DNA of 16,634 nt from Elusimicrobia bacterium RIFCSPLOWO2_12_FULL_59_9 (GCA_001800185.1 MGUX01000026.1:1-16634); one strand, 5' to 3'. Shown: positions 6,910 through 14,863, numbered from the stretch's first letter. A program made the numbers and translations. The notes: generated from the sequence alone by a model not told the origin.

Positions 6910-8340
6910 CTACCTCCGCAGTCTTTCTGCGACTTTTTTAGACCCGCCCGCTGTTTTTTTATCCTTGATCACCTGCAGAGCCCGCGCCAGCGCCAATTTT
7001 TCCTCAGGGACGTCCTCCGTGATCGTGGAGCCCGCCCCGACCAGCGCGCCTTTGCCGATGCGCACCGGCGCCACCAAATTCACGTTCGAGCCGATGAAAG
7101 CGTCCGCTTCGATCACGGTGGGATGCTTGTTCACCCCGTCGAAATTGCAGGTGATCACGCCGGCGCCGATATTGACGTTGTCGCCTATCTGCGCGTCCCC
7201 GATATAGCTCAGGTGGGACACCTTCGCGCCCTTGCCCAAGGTTGATTTTTTAACCTCGCTGAAGTTTCCCACCCGGGCTTGCGGACCGATCACGGCGCCG
7301 TTGCGAAGATGGGCGAACGGCCCCACCAGCGCCGCATCGCCCACGCGGCAGCTCGTCAGGCAGGAAAAGCGGACCTCGGCCGAATTCCCGACTTGGCTGT
7401 CGTCGATGAAGGTGTAGGGGCCGATCCGGGCGTTTTTGCCGATGCGCGTGGCGCCCTTTAAAATCACGCCCGGATAAAGCACCGTTTCCGCCCCGATCTC
7501 GACGCTGGAATCGGCATACGTCGCCGCCGGATCAACCACCGTCACCCCCACCAGCATGAACCGCTCCAGAGTCCGGCGGTTGAGTATCCTTTCGGCGATG
7601 GACAGGTGAAGCCGGCTGTTGATTCCCAAAATTTCTTCGGCGTTGGGGCTGAGCAGCGCCGCCACCTTGCCGCCATGGGAACGCACCCAATCCACCGCGT
7701 CGGTCAGGTAGTACTCGCGGTGAGGCCCCTTGGGTTTGACCTCCTTTAAAGCTTTCAGCAGCAGCCCCGTGGAAAAACAATAGACGCCCGAATTGACTTC
7801 GGTGATGGCTTTTTCCCCGTCGCCGGCCTCGGATTCCTCCACGATGCGCAGCACCTCTCCGGAGGAACTGCGCAGGATGCGCCCGTAGTTTTGCGGATTG
7901 GACAGCCGCGCCGTCAGCAGCGTCACCGCGTTGTTCTCGGTTTGGTGAAAGCGGACGACGCTCGAAAGCGAGTCGTAGGTCAACAGGGGCGTATCCCCGC
8001 AGACGATCAAGACGGCGGAATGCTTCTTGAGAAAAGACGCCCCGCTGAAGACGGCGTGTCCCGTTCCCAACTGCTCCTTCTGCGTGAAAAAGGCAGGCGT
8101 CTTGATCCAGTGGCTGTCCTGGACAAATTCCTGCACCTTGAGGCGGACGGCCGGCGCCTCGTGCCCCACCACGATAGCCAAGCTGCTCAGCTTCAGAGAG
8201 CTGACCGCGCGCAAAACGTGATAAATGATCGGGCGGCCGGCCAAGGGATGGAGCACTTTGGGGGTCTCGGACTGCATGCGCTCCCCCTTCCCGGCGGCCA
8301 AAACCAGCACGCCCAACGCCGACGAATGATTAGGTTTCAC
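6910..8340 (-). CDS. glmU: Bifunctional GlmU: GlcN-1-P acetyltransferase / GlcNAc-1-P uridyltransferase
   Basis: Makes UDP-GlcNAc, the precursor of peptidoglycan and lipid A, in the cytosol. The N-terminal uridyltransferase shows LAAGKGERM (residues 14-22), GTGHAV, CGDTPLL and EVNSGVY; the linker carries GINSR. The C-terminal left-handed beta helix has hexapeptide repeats with GPFAHLR, GNFSEVKKS, VSHLSYIGDA and NIGAGVITCNFDG, which include the acetyltransferase active-site His and Asn residues. The length of 476 is close to the normal 450-460. The start is GTG at 8340, with GGAGG about six bases upstream; no in-frame ATG fits better. It is followed directly by prs, an order also common in Firmicutes. 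Confidence 0.97.
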   Translation of the reverse strand: MKPNHSSALGVLVLAAGKGERMQSETPKVLHPLAGRPIIYHVLRAVSSLKLSSLAIVVGHEAPAVRLKVQEFVQDSHWIKTPAFFTQKEQLGTGHAVFSGASFLKKHSAVLIVCGDTPLLTYDSLSSVVRFHQTENNAVTLLTARLSNPQNYGRILRSSSGEVLRIVEESEAGDGEKAITEVNSGVYCFSTGLLLKALKEVKPKGPHREYYLTDAVDWVRSHGGKVAALLSPNAEEILGINSRLHLSIAERILNRRTLERFMLVGVTVVDPAATYADSSVEIGAETVLYPGVILKGATRIGKNARIGPYTFIDDSQVGNSAEVRFSCLTSCRVGDAALVGPFAHLRNGAVIGPQARVGNFSEVKKSTLGKGAKVSHLSYIGDAQIGDNVNIGAGVITCNFDGVNKHPTVIEADAFIGSNVNLVAPVRIGKGALVGAGSTITEDVPEEKLALARALQVIKDKKTAGGSKKVAERLRR

Positions 8341-8425
8341 CCTGTTCCTCCACTCCCGGACGCGGCCTCGCCGCCGCGCGCCCGAAGACCGCCCCGGAAG
8401 AAGGGTGCGCGGCCGGGCGCTGTGA

Positions 8426-8499
8426 TGGCTCCGGGGCTAGGATTCGAACCTAGAAATTCAGCTCCAAAGGCTGATGTGTTACCATTACACCACCCCGGA
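8426..8499 (-). tRNA. tRNA-Gln (anticodon TTG)
   Basis: On the minus strand a 74-nt cloverleaf reads from TCCGGGG (acceptor) to CCCCGGA followed by discriminator G and an encoded CCA. The anticodon stem TCAGC/GCTGA encloses the loop CTTTGGA, giving anticodon TTG. The T arm has GGTTCGAATCC. It begins 12 bases after the spoVG stop and lies in the same direction inside the operon, so it is likely cut from a polycistronic transcript. The 85 bases before glmU are GC-rich with inverted-repeat potential but hold no gene. Confidence 0.97.
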
Positions 8500-8511
8500 A
8501 TTAAACGCGTC

Positions 8512-8850
8512 TTATACGTCCTCGGCGGGCTTTTCTTCCGCCGGCCGGGGAACCGGCCCGTCCGCTTGCCGCTCCGGCCTTGCAGACGGGCCCTCTTTTT
8601 TCAGCTCGTCATAATACACGGCCAGGACCTTGTCTTCCAAGAGTTTTCTAAATTCGGCATGGATGGGATGGGCGACGTCTTTGTAGGTTCCATCCTGAAG
8701 CTTGCGGGAGGGCATGCACAATATCAGGCCCTTGGCGCCTTGTATCACCTTCATATTCCTGACGACAAAACACGCATCAAATGTGACCGTGACGTAGGCT
8801 TTGAGCTTTTCCTCGTGGCGCAGGTGCACTTTGATTTCCGTTATTTCCAT
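8512..8850 (-). CDS. spoVG: SpoVG-family RNA/DNA-binding regulator
   Basis: A 112-residue SpoVG. The family is a small nucleic-acid-binding regulator, known in Bacillus for sporulation and septation and in Staphylococcus and Borrelia as a global regulator; it also occurs in non-sporulating Gram-negative lineages. The conserved core MEITEIKVHL, FVVRNMKVIQG, GLILCMPSRK, YKDVAHPI and FRKLLEDKVL covers residues 1-83. The tail from 84 is Pro/Glu/Arg-rich and variable. The GAGGGGG ribosome site overlaps the end of ispE, ten bases upstream, so the two are probably coupled. The neighbours give no direct clue to its targets. Confidence 0.95.
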   Translation of the reverse strand: MEITEIKVHLRHEEKLKAYVTVTFDACFVVRNMKVIQGAKGLILCMPSRKLQDGTYKDVAHPIHAEFRKLLEDKVLAVYYDELKKEGPSARPERQADGPVPRPAEEKPAEDV

Positions 8851-8860
8851 AAGCGCCCCC

Positions 8861-9769
8861 TCAATGGCGGTGCAAATCCCCTCCCAGAGGCAGCATCCAA
8901 ACGCTCCAGTTCTTAACCGGCTTCAAACGGTTGAAGATTCTCCGGGCCTTCAGCCGGGTTTTCTCCAGACCAAAAACGGAGGAGCCTGTCCCTGAAACCA
9001 GGACGGCCCGCGCTCCAAGCGAAAGCAGGCGGTCGCGAGCCGCGGCGACCTCAGGATGAGAAGAAAGCACGATCTGTTGCAAGCGATTGTGGAGCCACCC
9101 CTCCCACCCGGGAGGGAGACGCCCGCATTCCAAACTTTTTTTCAGTCTACCAAGATGGCGTGCCCTTGTCAAGGCGGGCTTTTTCGACGGGAAACGCAGC
9201 TTTTGGTAGATTTCTTTGGTCGAAACTTGGAGCCCCGGATAGACCAAAACCGCCCACGAAAAGGGGCGCCCGACCTCAAAGGCGCTCAAGCGCTCCCCTC
9301 GCCCCCTCCCCACCGCGAAGCCGGCCTTTTCGAGAAAAAAAGGAACGTCCGACCCTATGCCCAGGGCCATCGTCTTCAACGCCCTCACATGGGCCGCCGT
9401 CTCCGGCAGCTTAAAAAGCCGGCTCAAGCCGGTCAAGACCGCCGCCGCGTCCGAAGAACCCCCTCCCAAGCCCGCGCCGACCGGAATGCGTTTGTCGATC
9501 TCGATAAAAACGGGCCGGGAGATTCCAAAACCGGCTTTGAAGGCTCGCGCCGCCCGCAACGCCAAATTGGCCGGGCCGGGGGGAATGAGGGCGCCGAAGG
9601 GTCCGCGCACAGATAAATGGTCCCGCCTGCCGCGCGGCAGCAGCCCGAGCCTCAGCCGGTCGCGGAGGTTTATTTTCGCGAACAAGGTCTCTATGGAGTG
9701 GTAGCCGTCCGGGCGGGGGCCCAACACATCCAGGTACAAGTTGATTTTAGCGGGCGCCCAGACGACCAT
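8861..9769 (-). CDS. ispE: 4-diphosphocytidyl-2-C-methyl-D-erythritol kinase
   Basis: The GHMP kinase that phosphorylates CDP-methylerythritol in the non-mevalonate isoprenoid pathway. Length 302, slightly above the usual 280-290. Visible motifs: substrate Lys8 in WAPAKINLYL, DGYHSIETLF, the ATP-binding loop PVGAGLGGGSSDAAA at 96-110, GIGSDVPFF with catalytic Asp141, and the C-terminal VSGTGSSVFG. The ATG overlaps the stop of the upstream TPR gene by one base (TAATG), so translation is coupled. Its presence shows the host uses the MEP route. The assignment is secure. Confidence 0.97.
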   Translation of the reverse strand: MVVWAPAKINLYLDVLGPRPDGYHSIETLFAKINLRDRLRLGLLPRGRRDHLSVRGPFGALIPPGPANLALRAARAFKAGFGISRPVFIEIDKRIPVGAGLGGGSSDAAAVLTGLSRLFKLPETAAHVRALKTMALGIGSDVPFFLEKAGFAVGRGRGERLSAFEVGRPFSWAVLVYPGLQVSTKEIYQKLRFPSKKPALTRARHLGRLKKSLECGRLPPGWEGWLHNRLQQIVLSSHPEVAAARDRLLSLGARAVLVSGTGSSVFGLEKTRLKARRIFNRLKPVKNWSVWMLPLGGDLHRH

Positions 9770-11910
9770 TATTCAAAATCCGCGGAAAACTGCTCCAGCT
9801 TGAGCTGCGCCGAGAAACCGGGCCCTTCGATGACATACCATGCCGGCAAGCGCCGGTGCTTCACGTCGCGCATGTCTTTGAGCTCCAGGCGATACCTCTT
9901 GGCGCCGGTGAATTGGATGCTGTCGAGGTCGGCGCGGTCCGGGGTCAAGAAGAAAAGCGCCTTGTCGGTCTTTATCCAGTGCCGGCTCCATCCCTTATGG
10001 TACGAAGCGTCATCGACCTCCAGCAAGGAACCGTTGAGGAAATTCCTGAAAATAGCCATGATTTGGCTCACGGCGTCGCGAAGGTTTTCGGGCGAAATGC
10101 CCTCGAATGCCATGGGATCCATCTCAAATCCGGCGGAGCTGGTCTGAATCCTCCACATAGGCACGAACATAGGACCGAGAATCTCAATCACCAGGCGATC
10201 CGGCTTGTTAAAGGTCAGGACGGTTGAAAAGTGAAACGGACGGCCGACAATCTCTCCATGCACCTGGCAGAACCCCGACAACTTTTCCATCCCGCCGCGG
10301 CGATGTCTCAAGAAATCCATCAGATTACGGCCGATTTCCTCCGGGGAAAGGGTCTTTTCAAGATCCGCCAGCTTGCGCTGCACTTTTTTGTTGTCGGATT
10401 TGTAAGCCAGCGACGTCTTCCAGGCCGCCCAGGCGGCGGCGGTGTCCTTAAATACCGTATACACCTCGCCGAGGTGCTCCCAAATCACTTCGTCGCGCGG
10501 CTCCTTCTCCAGGGCCCGCTTGAGGTTTTTAAGCGCCAGGTCATACTCTCCCAACTTGAAGTTGGCCCAGCCGATGGAATCCATATAGGCGCCGTTGTCC
10601 GGGTCGATCTCCAAGGCCTTTTCAATCCAGCCCTTGGCCTCTTCGAGCTTCATGTCCCGGTCCACCAGGGAATAGCCCAAAAAATTGAGGGCCGCGGCGT
10701 CCTCCGGATTTTTTTCGATAAGAGCCCTGAACTCCTTTTCCAGCCGCTTGATGTCGTTCTGCTTTTCGTGGATGGTGCCCAAATAGAACCTGGCGTCCCT
10801 GAAATCCGGCTTGGCCGCCAGCGCTGCCTCGAGCGCCTTGACGGCCTTGTCCGGTTTCTTGGTCTCGTCATAACCGATGCCCAGAAAGTAGCTGATCTCA
10901 TGCTCCTCAGGCCACTTGGCGTGGGCTTTCTCCAAAACCCCGACCGCCTCCTGCAGGCGGTCGGCCTGGGTCAAATAATAGCTCAAACGCAGGCTCAGGC
11001 GCGGATCGTCGTTTAAGGCCGCGCTGTCTTTGAGAACGTCGGCCGCGCGGCCGAAATCGGAACTTTCCTCCGCCAGCAGCGCCAAGCCCAAGTTCGCCCG
11101 CGCGTTGTCGGGTTGAAGTTTCTTCGCCTTGAGAAAAAATTCCTCCGCGCGGGCGGATTCGGATGCCCGGTAATACATCTCCCCCACGTGGTTGTCGAGG
11201 TCCGCGTTTTCGGGGTCATACGGCAGGATATCCAGATATACGGAGAGCGCCGACGCGGTGTCCTTTAAAACCTCGTAAACCTGGGCCAGGCCGTAGCGGG
11301 CTTGAAGGGCGTTCGGTTCTATTTCTATGGCCTTCTCCAGGTTGGCGATCGCGCCCTCCCACTCCCCGACGCGCTGGTCGATCAGCGACAGCCGGTAATA
11401 CACCTCCGAGGGATTGGCCGGCTCCTGCTCCAGGTACTTCTTGAAATAAACTCTCGCGCCGTCGGGGTCCGTGTTGCCCACAAGGTTTCCCAGGGCGTAA
11501 TTGGCGCGCGAAAAATCCGGCTCCAATTCCAGCGCCCGCTCGAACGCCTTTTTGGCGTCGTCAAACTCTTCGCGCGCCCAATGGATGTTGCCCAATAAAT
11601 ATTCTCCCTCCGCCGTGTCGCCCTCTTTTTCAATAAGCTGCTTGGCGTAATCCAGAGCCGAGGCCAATTGTCCCGACTCAAAAGCCAGGTTGGCCAACTG
11701 GCGGTAAACGAACGCCGCTTCGGGGTCGAGCTCGATGGTCGTTTTGTAGCGGTCGATGGCTTTTTGGGTATCGCCGTGCTGCTCCTGCAAAAGCCCGTCC
11801 AGGTAGTGCAGGTAGGCCGCGCGATTGCCCGCCCCGGCGGGGCCGGCGAGGAGGAACAAAGGCAGGCCCAGAAAAAGCGCGAAAGAGATTTTGAGACGGC
11901 GGCTATGCAT
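9769..11910 (-). CDS. Secreted TPR protein with a LolB/LolA-like C-terminal domain
   Basis: A 713-residue exported protein. Residues 1-28 are a signal peptide (RRLK, a Leu/Phe-rich core, then AGPAGAG); there is no lipobox Cys, so it is not an obvious lipoprotein. Residues about 30-515 are TPR repeats, recognisable by repeated A..Y...L..DP spacing with Pro near repeat ends. Residues 521-713 form a beta-rich domain with GFCQVHGEIVGRPFHF, KPDRLVIEILGP and MWRIQT, resembling the LolA/LolB fold that carries outer-membrane lipoproteins. In Pseudomonas, ispE is preceded by lolB and, before that, a TPR gene; here both appear fused in that place. The start overlaps the tsaB stop by eight bases. Location is likely periplasm or outer membrane. 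The TPR call is firm, the LolB link inferred. Confidence 0.82.
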   Translation of the reverse strand: MHSRRLKISFALFLGLPLFLLAGPAGAGNRAAYLHYLDGLLQEQHGDTQKAIDRYKTTIELDPEAAFVYRQLANLAFESGQLASALDYAKQLIEKEGDTAEGEYLLGNIHWAREEFDDAKKAFERALELEPDFSRANYALGNLVGNTDPDGARVYFKKYLEQEPANPSEVYYRLSLIDQRVGEWEGAIANLEKAIEIEPNALQARYGLAQVYEVLKDTASALSVYLDILPYDPENADLDNHVGEMYYRASESARAEEFFLKAKKLQPDNARANLGLALLAEESSDFGRAADVLKDSAALNDDPRLSLRLSYYLTQADRLQEAVGVLEKAHAKWPEEHEISYFLGIGYDETKKPDKAVKALEAALAAKPDFRDARFYLGTIHEKQNDIKRLEKEFRALIEKNPEDAAALNFLGYSLVDRDMKLEEAKGWIEKALEIDPDNGAYMDSIGWANFKLGEYDLALKNLKRALEKEPRDEVIWEHLGEVYTVFKDTAAAWAAWKTSLAYKSDNKKVQRKLADLEKTLSPEEIGRNLMDFLRHRRGGMEKLSGFCQVHGEIVGRPFHFSTVLTFNKPDRLVIEILGPMFVPMWRIQTSSAGFEMDPMAFEGISPENLRDAVSQIMAIFRNFLNGSLLEVDDASYHKGWSRHWIKTDKALFFLTPDRADLDSIQFTGAKRYRLELKDMRDVKHRRLPAWYVIEGPGFSAQLKLEQFSADFE

Positions 11911-12625
11911 GGACGGGTTGAAGCGGACGCGGCCGAAGGTTCTGCGCCAAACGCTCGTACTTGGTGGGTTTGAGATAAAACGGCTTGAGGGCGTCCGCCC
12001 GGCGCTCGCGCAGGCGCGCGGCCGCCAGTTGGGCCACGGAGCCCGCCTGCAGCAGCCGCCGCCCGGCCGGCAGGAGAACCGGCTTCGGCTCCATCTGGCT
12101 CTGCCACAACGGCGCGTATTCCGCCGCCGCGGGTCCGGTCAGCAGAAGCGGCCCGCCGGATCGCGCCGAGAGCGATTTAATTTCAGGGGAACTCGCCAAG
12201 TCCTCCGCCATGACCCATTTGGGCGGGAACGCCGGTTCCGTCGAAGAGGGGGCATACAGGGCGAAAAAGATTTCGCCAGGGGAGGCCCGCAGGGCGGCGC
12301 ACAGCCACGACCGATGCCGCGCCTGAAAAGCCAAGCCGTCCAAGGCGGAGACGCCGACGGCTTTCTTTTTGAGGCGGGCGCTCAAGACGCCGGCGAAGGT
12401 GATGCCGATGCGGATTCCCGTAAACCGCCCGGGACCGGTGACCGCCGCGAAGGCGTCAATATCGGCCAAATCCCATTTGGCGCGGCGCAACAGGGCGTCA
12501 AAAACCGGCAGCACGTGCTCGTCATGCCGCAAGCCGGGCCGTAAATTCTTTTGCCAAAGGCCGGACGGCGACCACAAAGCCAGGCTCAATCGTTCCCCGG
12601 AGGTATCCACCGCGGCGATTTTCAT
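11903..12625 (-). CDS. tsaB: tRNA threonylcarbamoyladenosine biosynthesis protein TsaB
   Basis: TsaB (YeaZ, 240 residues) is the inactive ASKHA partner that with TsaD and TsaE transfers threonylcarbamoyl to A37 of ANN-decoding tRNAs. It begins MKIAAVDTSG, the degenerate nucleotide-binding loop, then has HDEHVLP (34-40) and VTGPGRFTGIRIG (62-74), the family signature and TsaD-contact helix. The C-terminal part is variable, as usual. It is the first gene of the minus-strand operon and overlaps the TPR gene by eight bases (ATGCATAG). The upstream sequence lacks a clear purine-rich ribosome site. Confidence 0.94.
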   Translation of the reverse strand: MKIAAVDTSGERLSLALWSPSGLWQKNLRPGLRHDEHVLPVFDALLRRAKWDLADIDAFAAVTGPGRFTGIRIGITFAGVLSARLKKKAVGVSALDGLAFQARHRSWLCAALRASPGEIFFALYAPSSTEPAFPPKWVMAEDLASSPEIKSLSARSGGPLLLTGPAAAEYAPLWQSQMEPKPVLLPAGRRLLQAGSVAQLAAARLRERRADALKPFYLKPTKYERLAQNLRPRPLQPVHA

Positions 12626-12633
12626 ACAACTTC

Positions 12634-12662
12634 ATCTTATCTTATTTCCCAATCAGGAACAA
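12634..12662 (-). promoter_or_regulatory. Candidate promoter for the tsaB operon
   Basis: On the minus strand TTGTTC (12662-12657) and TAAGAT (12639-12634) are separated by 17 bases, each matching four of six consensus positions for the housekeeping sigma factor. Transcription from here would start close to 12627, only about two bases before the tsaB ATG, which has no clear ribosome site. This suggests a leaderless or near-leaderless message. A weak prediction from sequence alone. Confidence 0.3.
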
Positions 12663-12684
12663 AAACAGACAAAATCCCTCATAC

Positions 12685-12830
12685 GGCAGGCGGGCCTGTC
12701 CAGGAATTTCCCTTTCGCCCCCGGGCCCCTTGGGGAACCGTCCCGTGGTTCCCCTCCACCGACGGGAAGTCGGCGGAGCCACCCTTCCACTACGGGGGCG
12801 TGCAGGGAAACCCCTGGCCTCCCACCTGCC
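12685..12830 (-). repeat. Palindromic dispersed element, copy 2
   Basis: Reverse-complement counterpart of the element at 2724-2862. Arms TTTCCCTTTCGCCCCCG (12707-12723) and CGGGGGCGTGCAGGGAAA (12793-12810) are inverted repeats, and weaker pairing extends out to GGCAGG (12685-12690) and CCTGCC (12825-12830). Inner hairpins are GGGGAACC/GGTTCCCC (12732-12739 / 12747-12754) and CTCCACCGAC/GTCGGCGGAG (12754-12763 / 12769-12778). Read on the minus strand, the last stem has the same G-T pair as copy 1 on the plus strand. It lies between the DUF4276 gene and tsaB. The 357-base gap 12626-12982 otherwise holds only the candidate promoter and the 27-bp repeat; bases 12842-12943 show no gene. Confidence 0.85.
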
Positions 12831-12943
12831 TTGAAAGGCATTGAGTGCTGACCTGATTGCGCCTGAAAAGATTTTTAGCCTGAAACCTGGACACTGACCA
12901 CCGGCAGAAAATGGAAACGCGCGAACCGCCGCTTACAAAAAAA

Positions 12944-12970
12944 GTTCGTCAAGTTTGTCAAACCAGGTAC
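12944..12970 (+). repeat. 27-bp inverted repeat, left copy
   Basis: The 27 bases from GTTCGTCAAG to CAAACCAGGTAC match the reverse complement of 16141-16167 at 24 positions. The motif contains two near-tandem TTTGTCAA octamers. It ends 12 bases past the stop of the DUF4276 gene. Together with the distal copy it brackets the four-gene accessory cassette. Similarity stops sharply on both sides. Confidence 0.7.
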
Positions 12971-12982
12971 TGAGTCGTCTCT

Positions 12983-13597
12983 TCACGAAATGGCAGCCAG
13001 CAGACCATCCCGGAAAACTTGGAAGCTCCGGGATTGATTACGACCAGGATCCATACACGCTGATATTGCTCTGGCCGCCGCGATCTTGGCAAGCCCGCCG
13101 CGATGATGGCCTGCCTTCTGGAGAACGCGTTCGAGAGCTTCCCATGTTCCTCCTGCTATTCCATCGGGGTTACGAAAACGTGCTTTGGTCTGCAGGGTGA
13201 GGGGAACCCCGGGATATGCTTGGACGATGGCCTGACTGTCTCCGAAAAACCAAGCTTCGAGTTCCTCTACGGCCACGCGGTTGAGAACTTGGAAATTTGC
13301 GGAGGTGCCAGCCGCCGATTTTGTCAACAAGCCGGCATCTTTGGCCGTTTTTTCCAATGCAGCTTTCAGATTCTTGCAGTCCGCGCGGTCCTCATCGATC
13401 AAAACGATGATGCGATATTCCAGTGGTAGCCAAGCGCTGTATCCGCGCAGTCGGCCGGGCAATTTTTTGAGCAAGTCGGTCTTGCCTTCATGAACGTAAA
13501 TAGAGAAGGTGGCTCGGGCATTAATTATCTTCGGCAAAAGATTGGAAAGCGCCGCTTCGACTGAGGGTTCCTCTACCAGGATTTCCAGGTGGCTCAT
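12983..13597 (-). CDS. DUF4276 family protein, probable Toprim-like effector
   Basis: A 204-residue protein that I recognise as DUF4276. It opens MSHLEILVEEPSVEAAL, where Glu9/Glu10 and Glu14 sit after the first beta strand as in Toprim nucleases. RIIVLIDEDRAD at 62-73 gives the DxD-type acidic motif (Asp68, Asp70) after a hydrophobic strand. Further conserved segments are EELEAWFFGD (111-120), GGTWEALERVLQ and RSFQVFRDGL. DUF4276 genes are often found beside AAA ATPase genes, as here: the ATPase ends 21 bases upstream on the same strand. I infer a metal-dependent nuclease or RNA-cleaving effector under ATPase control, but no activity is proven. No strong ribosome site is seen, so coupling to the ATPase gene is likely. 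Confidence 0.85.
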   Translation of the reverse strand: MSHLEILVEEPSVEAALSNLLPKIINARATFSIYVHEGKTDLLKKLPGRLRGYSAWLPLEYRIIVLIDEDRADCKNLKAALEKTAKDAGLLTKSAAGTSANFQVLNRVAVEELEAWFFGDSQAIVQAYPGVPLTLQTKARFRNPDGIAGGTWEALERVLQKAGHHRGGLAKIAAARAISACMDPGRNQSRSFQVFRDGLLAAIS

Positions 13598-13618
13598 ACG
13601 TGGCGGTTGCCGTTTGGA

Positions 13619-14863
13619 TCAGGGAGTCTGAGCCGGCCCTTTGAGTCCGCCGGAAGCAGTCAAGGGATCGCCCGCGTCGAAGTGTCCTTCCATCCAAAGG
13701 CTGCCTAATTGTGCACCCTGGTCCATAAAATTCTTTATGCCGCGCATGGATGCGACGCTTCGGGCCTGGGTATACCCTTTTTCGTCGCGATAGAAAACTC
13801 GAAGTTCATCCGGCTTAAGTCCGTTGACGAAGAAAGGAGAGTGGGTCGTCACCATGAGTTGGGTTCTGGATGACGCACTCCGGCACTCTTCCGCAAGTTC
13901 TTGCAGCAGGCGCGGATGAAGTTGGTTTTCAGGCTCCTCGATTCCGACCAATTGCGGCGGGACTGGATCGAAAAGGACCGCGAGATAGGCCAGCATCTTA
14001 AGCGTGCCATCTGAGGCGAATTTAGCCATGATAGGCCGCGTGAAGGGGGCGTCCTTGATTTGCAATAGCAGCCTACCATCGGCCAACATCTCGGCATCAA
14101 CCTTTTCAAGCTTGGGAACGCGGCGGCAAATAGTCTGAAGAATGTTTTTTAGCCGTTCAGGGTGTTGCTCTTGCAGGTATTGGATAACGTTGGGTAGGTT
14201 ATCTCCCGTTTGAGAAAGCCTTTCCTGCGGTCCAGCTTCGGGAACGCCTCTGGTGTTGTCGGCGGTGAGGTACGAAAGGTACCAGCCCGTAATGAAGCGC
14301 CTTAAAGCGCTGATTCGGGGGTGTTTGGCCAACTGGCCTAGTGTGTTGACCGCCAGCATTTCGGGGGAATCAAGAGCTTCGTCTATGCGCTTATCCTTTT
14401 CCTCAGGCATTTCTCCGGTCATGACGCGTCCCTGTCCCTCCGCAAAATCCAGGAACTTAAACGGTTGGCCATACCTTTTCTTTCGGCGCCATTGGAGCCA
14501 CTCTGCCAGCACATAAGGCCCTTTTTTGTCCCGTTCACCTATGGAAAGATGGTAGGTGATACTGGGAGAGCCGGAGCGCTCGCGATACTTGAGCTCGAAT
14601 TCTATTGGCCCGTCGGCTCCGCGGCTTCGCAATTCCTTAAATCTTCCACGCTTGTCCCAGGCTTTGCGAAGGCCGACAGAAAAACACTCGGAAAGGAAGG
14701 CAAACACATCGAAAATTGTAGACTTGCCGCTCCCGTTGGGGCCAAGGAATACCGTTAGGGGAGTGATTCTGGGCAACTCCAGTTCGCGCAATGCGCGGTA
14801 ATTTTTCACTTTGAAGTATTCTATCCTTGGAACAGATTGCTGAGATTCAATATTGTCGGGCAT
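13619..14863 (-). CDS. AAA (SMC/RecF/OLD-like) ATPase paired with DUF4276
   Basis: A 414-residue ATPase of the AAA_15/AAA_21 ABC-type class. It starts with YFKVKNYRALRELEL, then Walker A GPNGSGKST (41-49), a short insert rather than a long coiled coil, a signature-like FASDGTLKMLAYL (282-294), Walker B LVGIEEPENQLHP (305-317) and the switch His341 in VTTHSP. There is no Toprim domain at the C-terminus, unlike OLD nucleases; the downstream DUF4276 protein may supply it in trans. The ATG has GGAGG about seven bases upstream. Codon and base use look less GC-rich than in the operon to the left. The family is clear; a role in phage or plasmid defence is inferred from the architecture of similar pairs. 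Confidence 0.9.
   Translation of the reverse strand: MPDNIESQQSVPRIEYFKVKNYRALRELELPRITPLTVFLGPNGSGKSTIFDVFAFLSECFSVGLRKAWDKRGRFKELRSRGADGPIEFELKYRERSGSPSITYHLSIGERDKKGPYVLAEWLQWRRKKRYGQPFKFLDFAEGQGRVMTGEMPEEKDKRIDEALDSPEMLAVNTLGQLAKHPRISALRRFITGWYLSYLTADNTRGVPEAGPQERLSQTGDNLPNVIQYLQEQHPERLKNILQTICRRVPKLEKVDAEMLADGRLLLQIKDAPFTRPIMAKFASDGTLKMLAYLAVLFDPVPPQLVGIEEPENQLHPRLLQELAEECRSASSRTQLMVTTHSPFFVNGLKPDELRVFYRDEKGYTQARSVASMRGIKNFMDQGAQLGSLWMEGHFDAGDPLTASGGLKGPAQTP

Noticed and set aside
7891..8916. Plus-strand open frame of 341 codons across glmU, tRNA-Gln and spoVG
   Set aside because: It runs antisense through a tRNA and two well-supported genes and shows no family motif.
12944..12970. Integron attC-like site
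   Set aside because: The repeat has tandem TTTGTCAA motifs but no proper GTTRRRY/RYYYAAC core pair, and no integrase is present.
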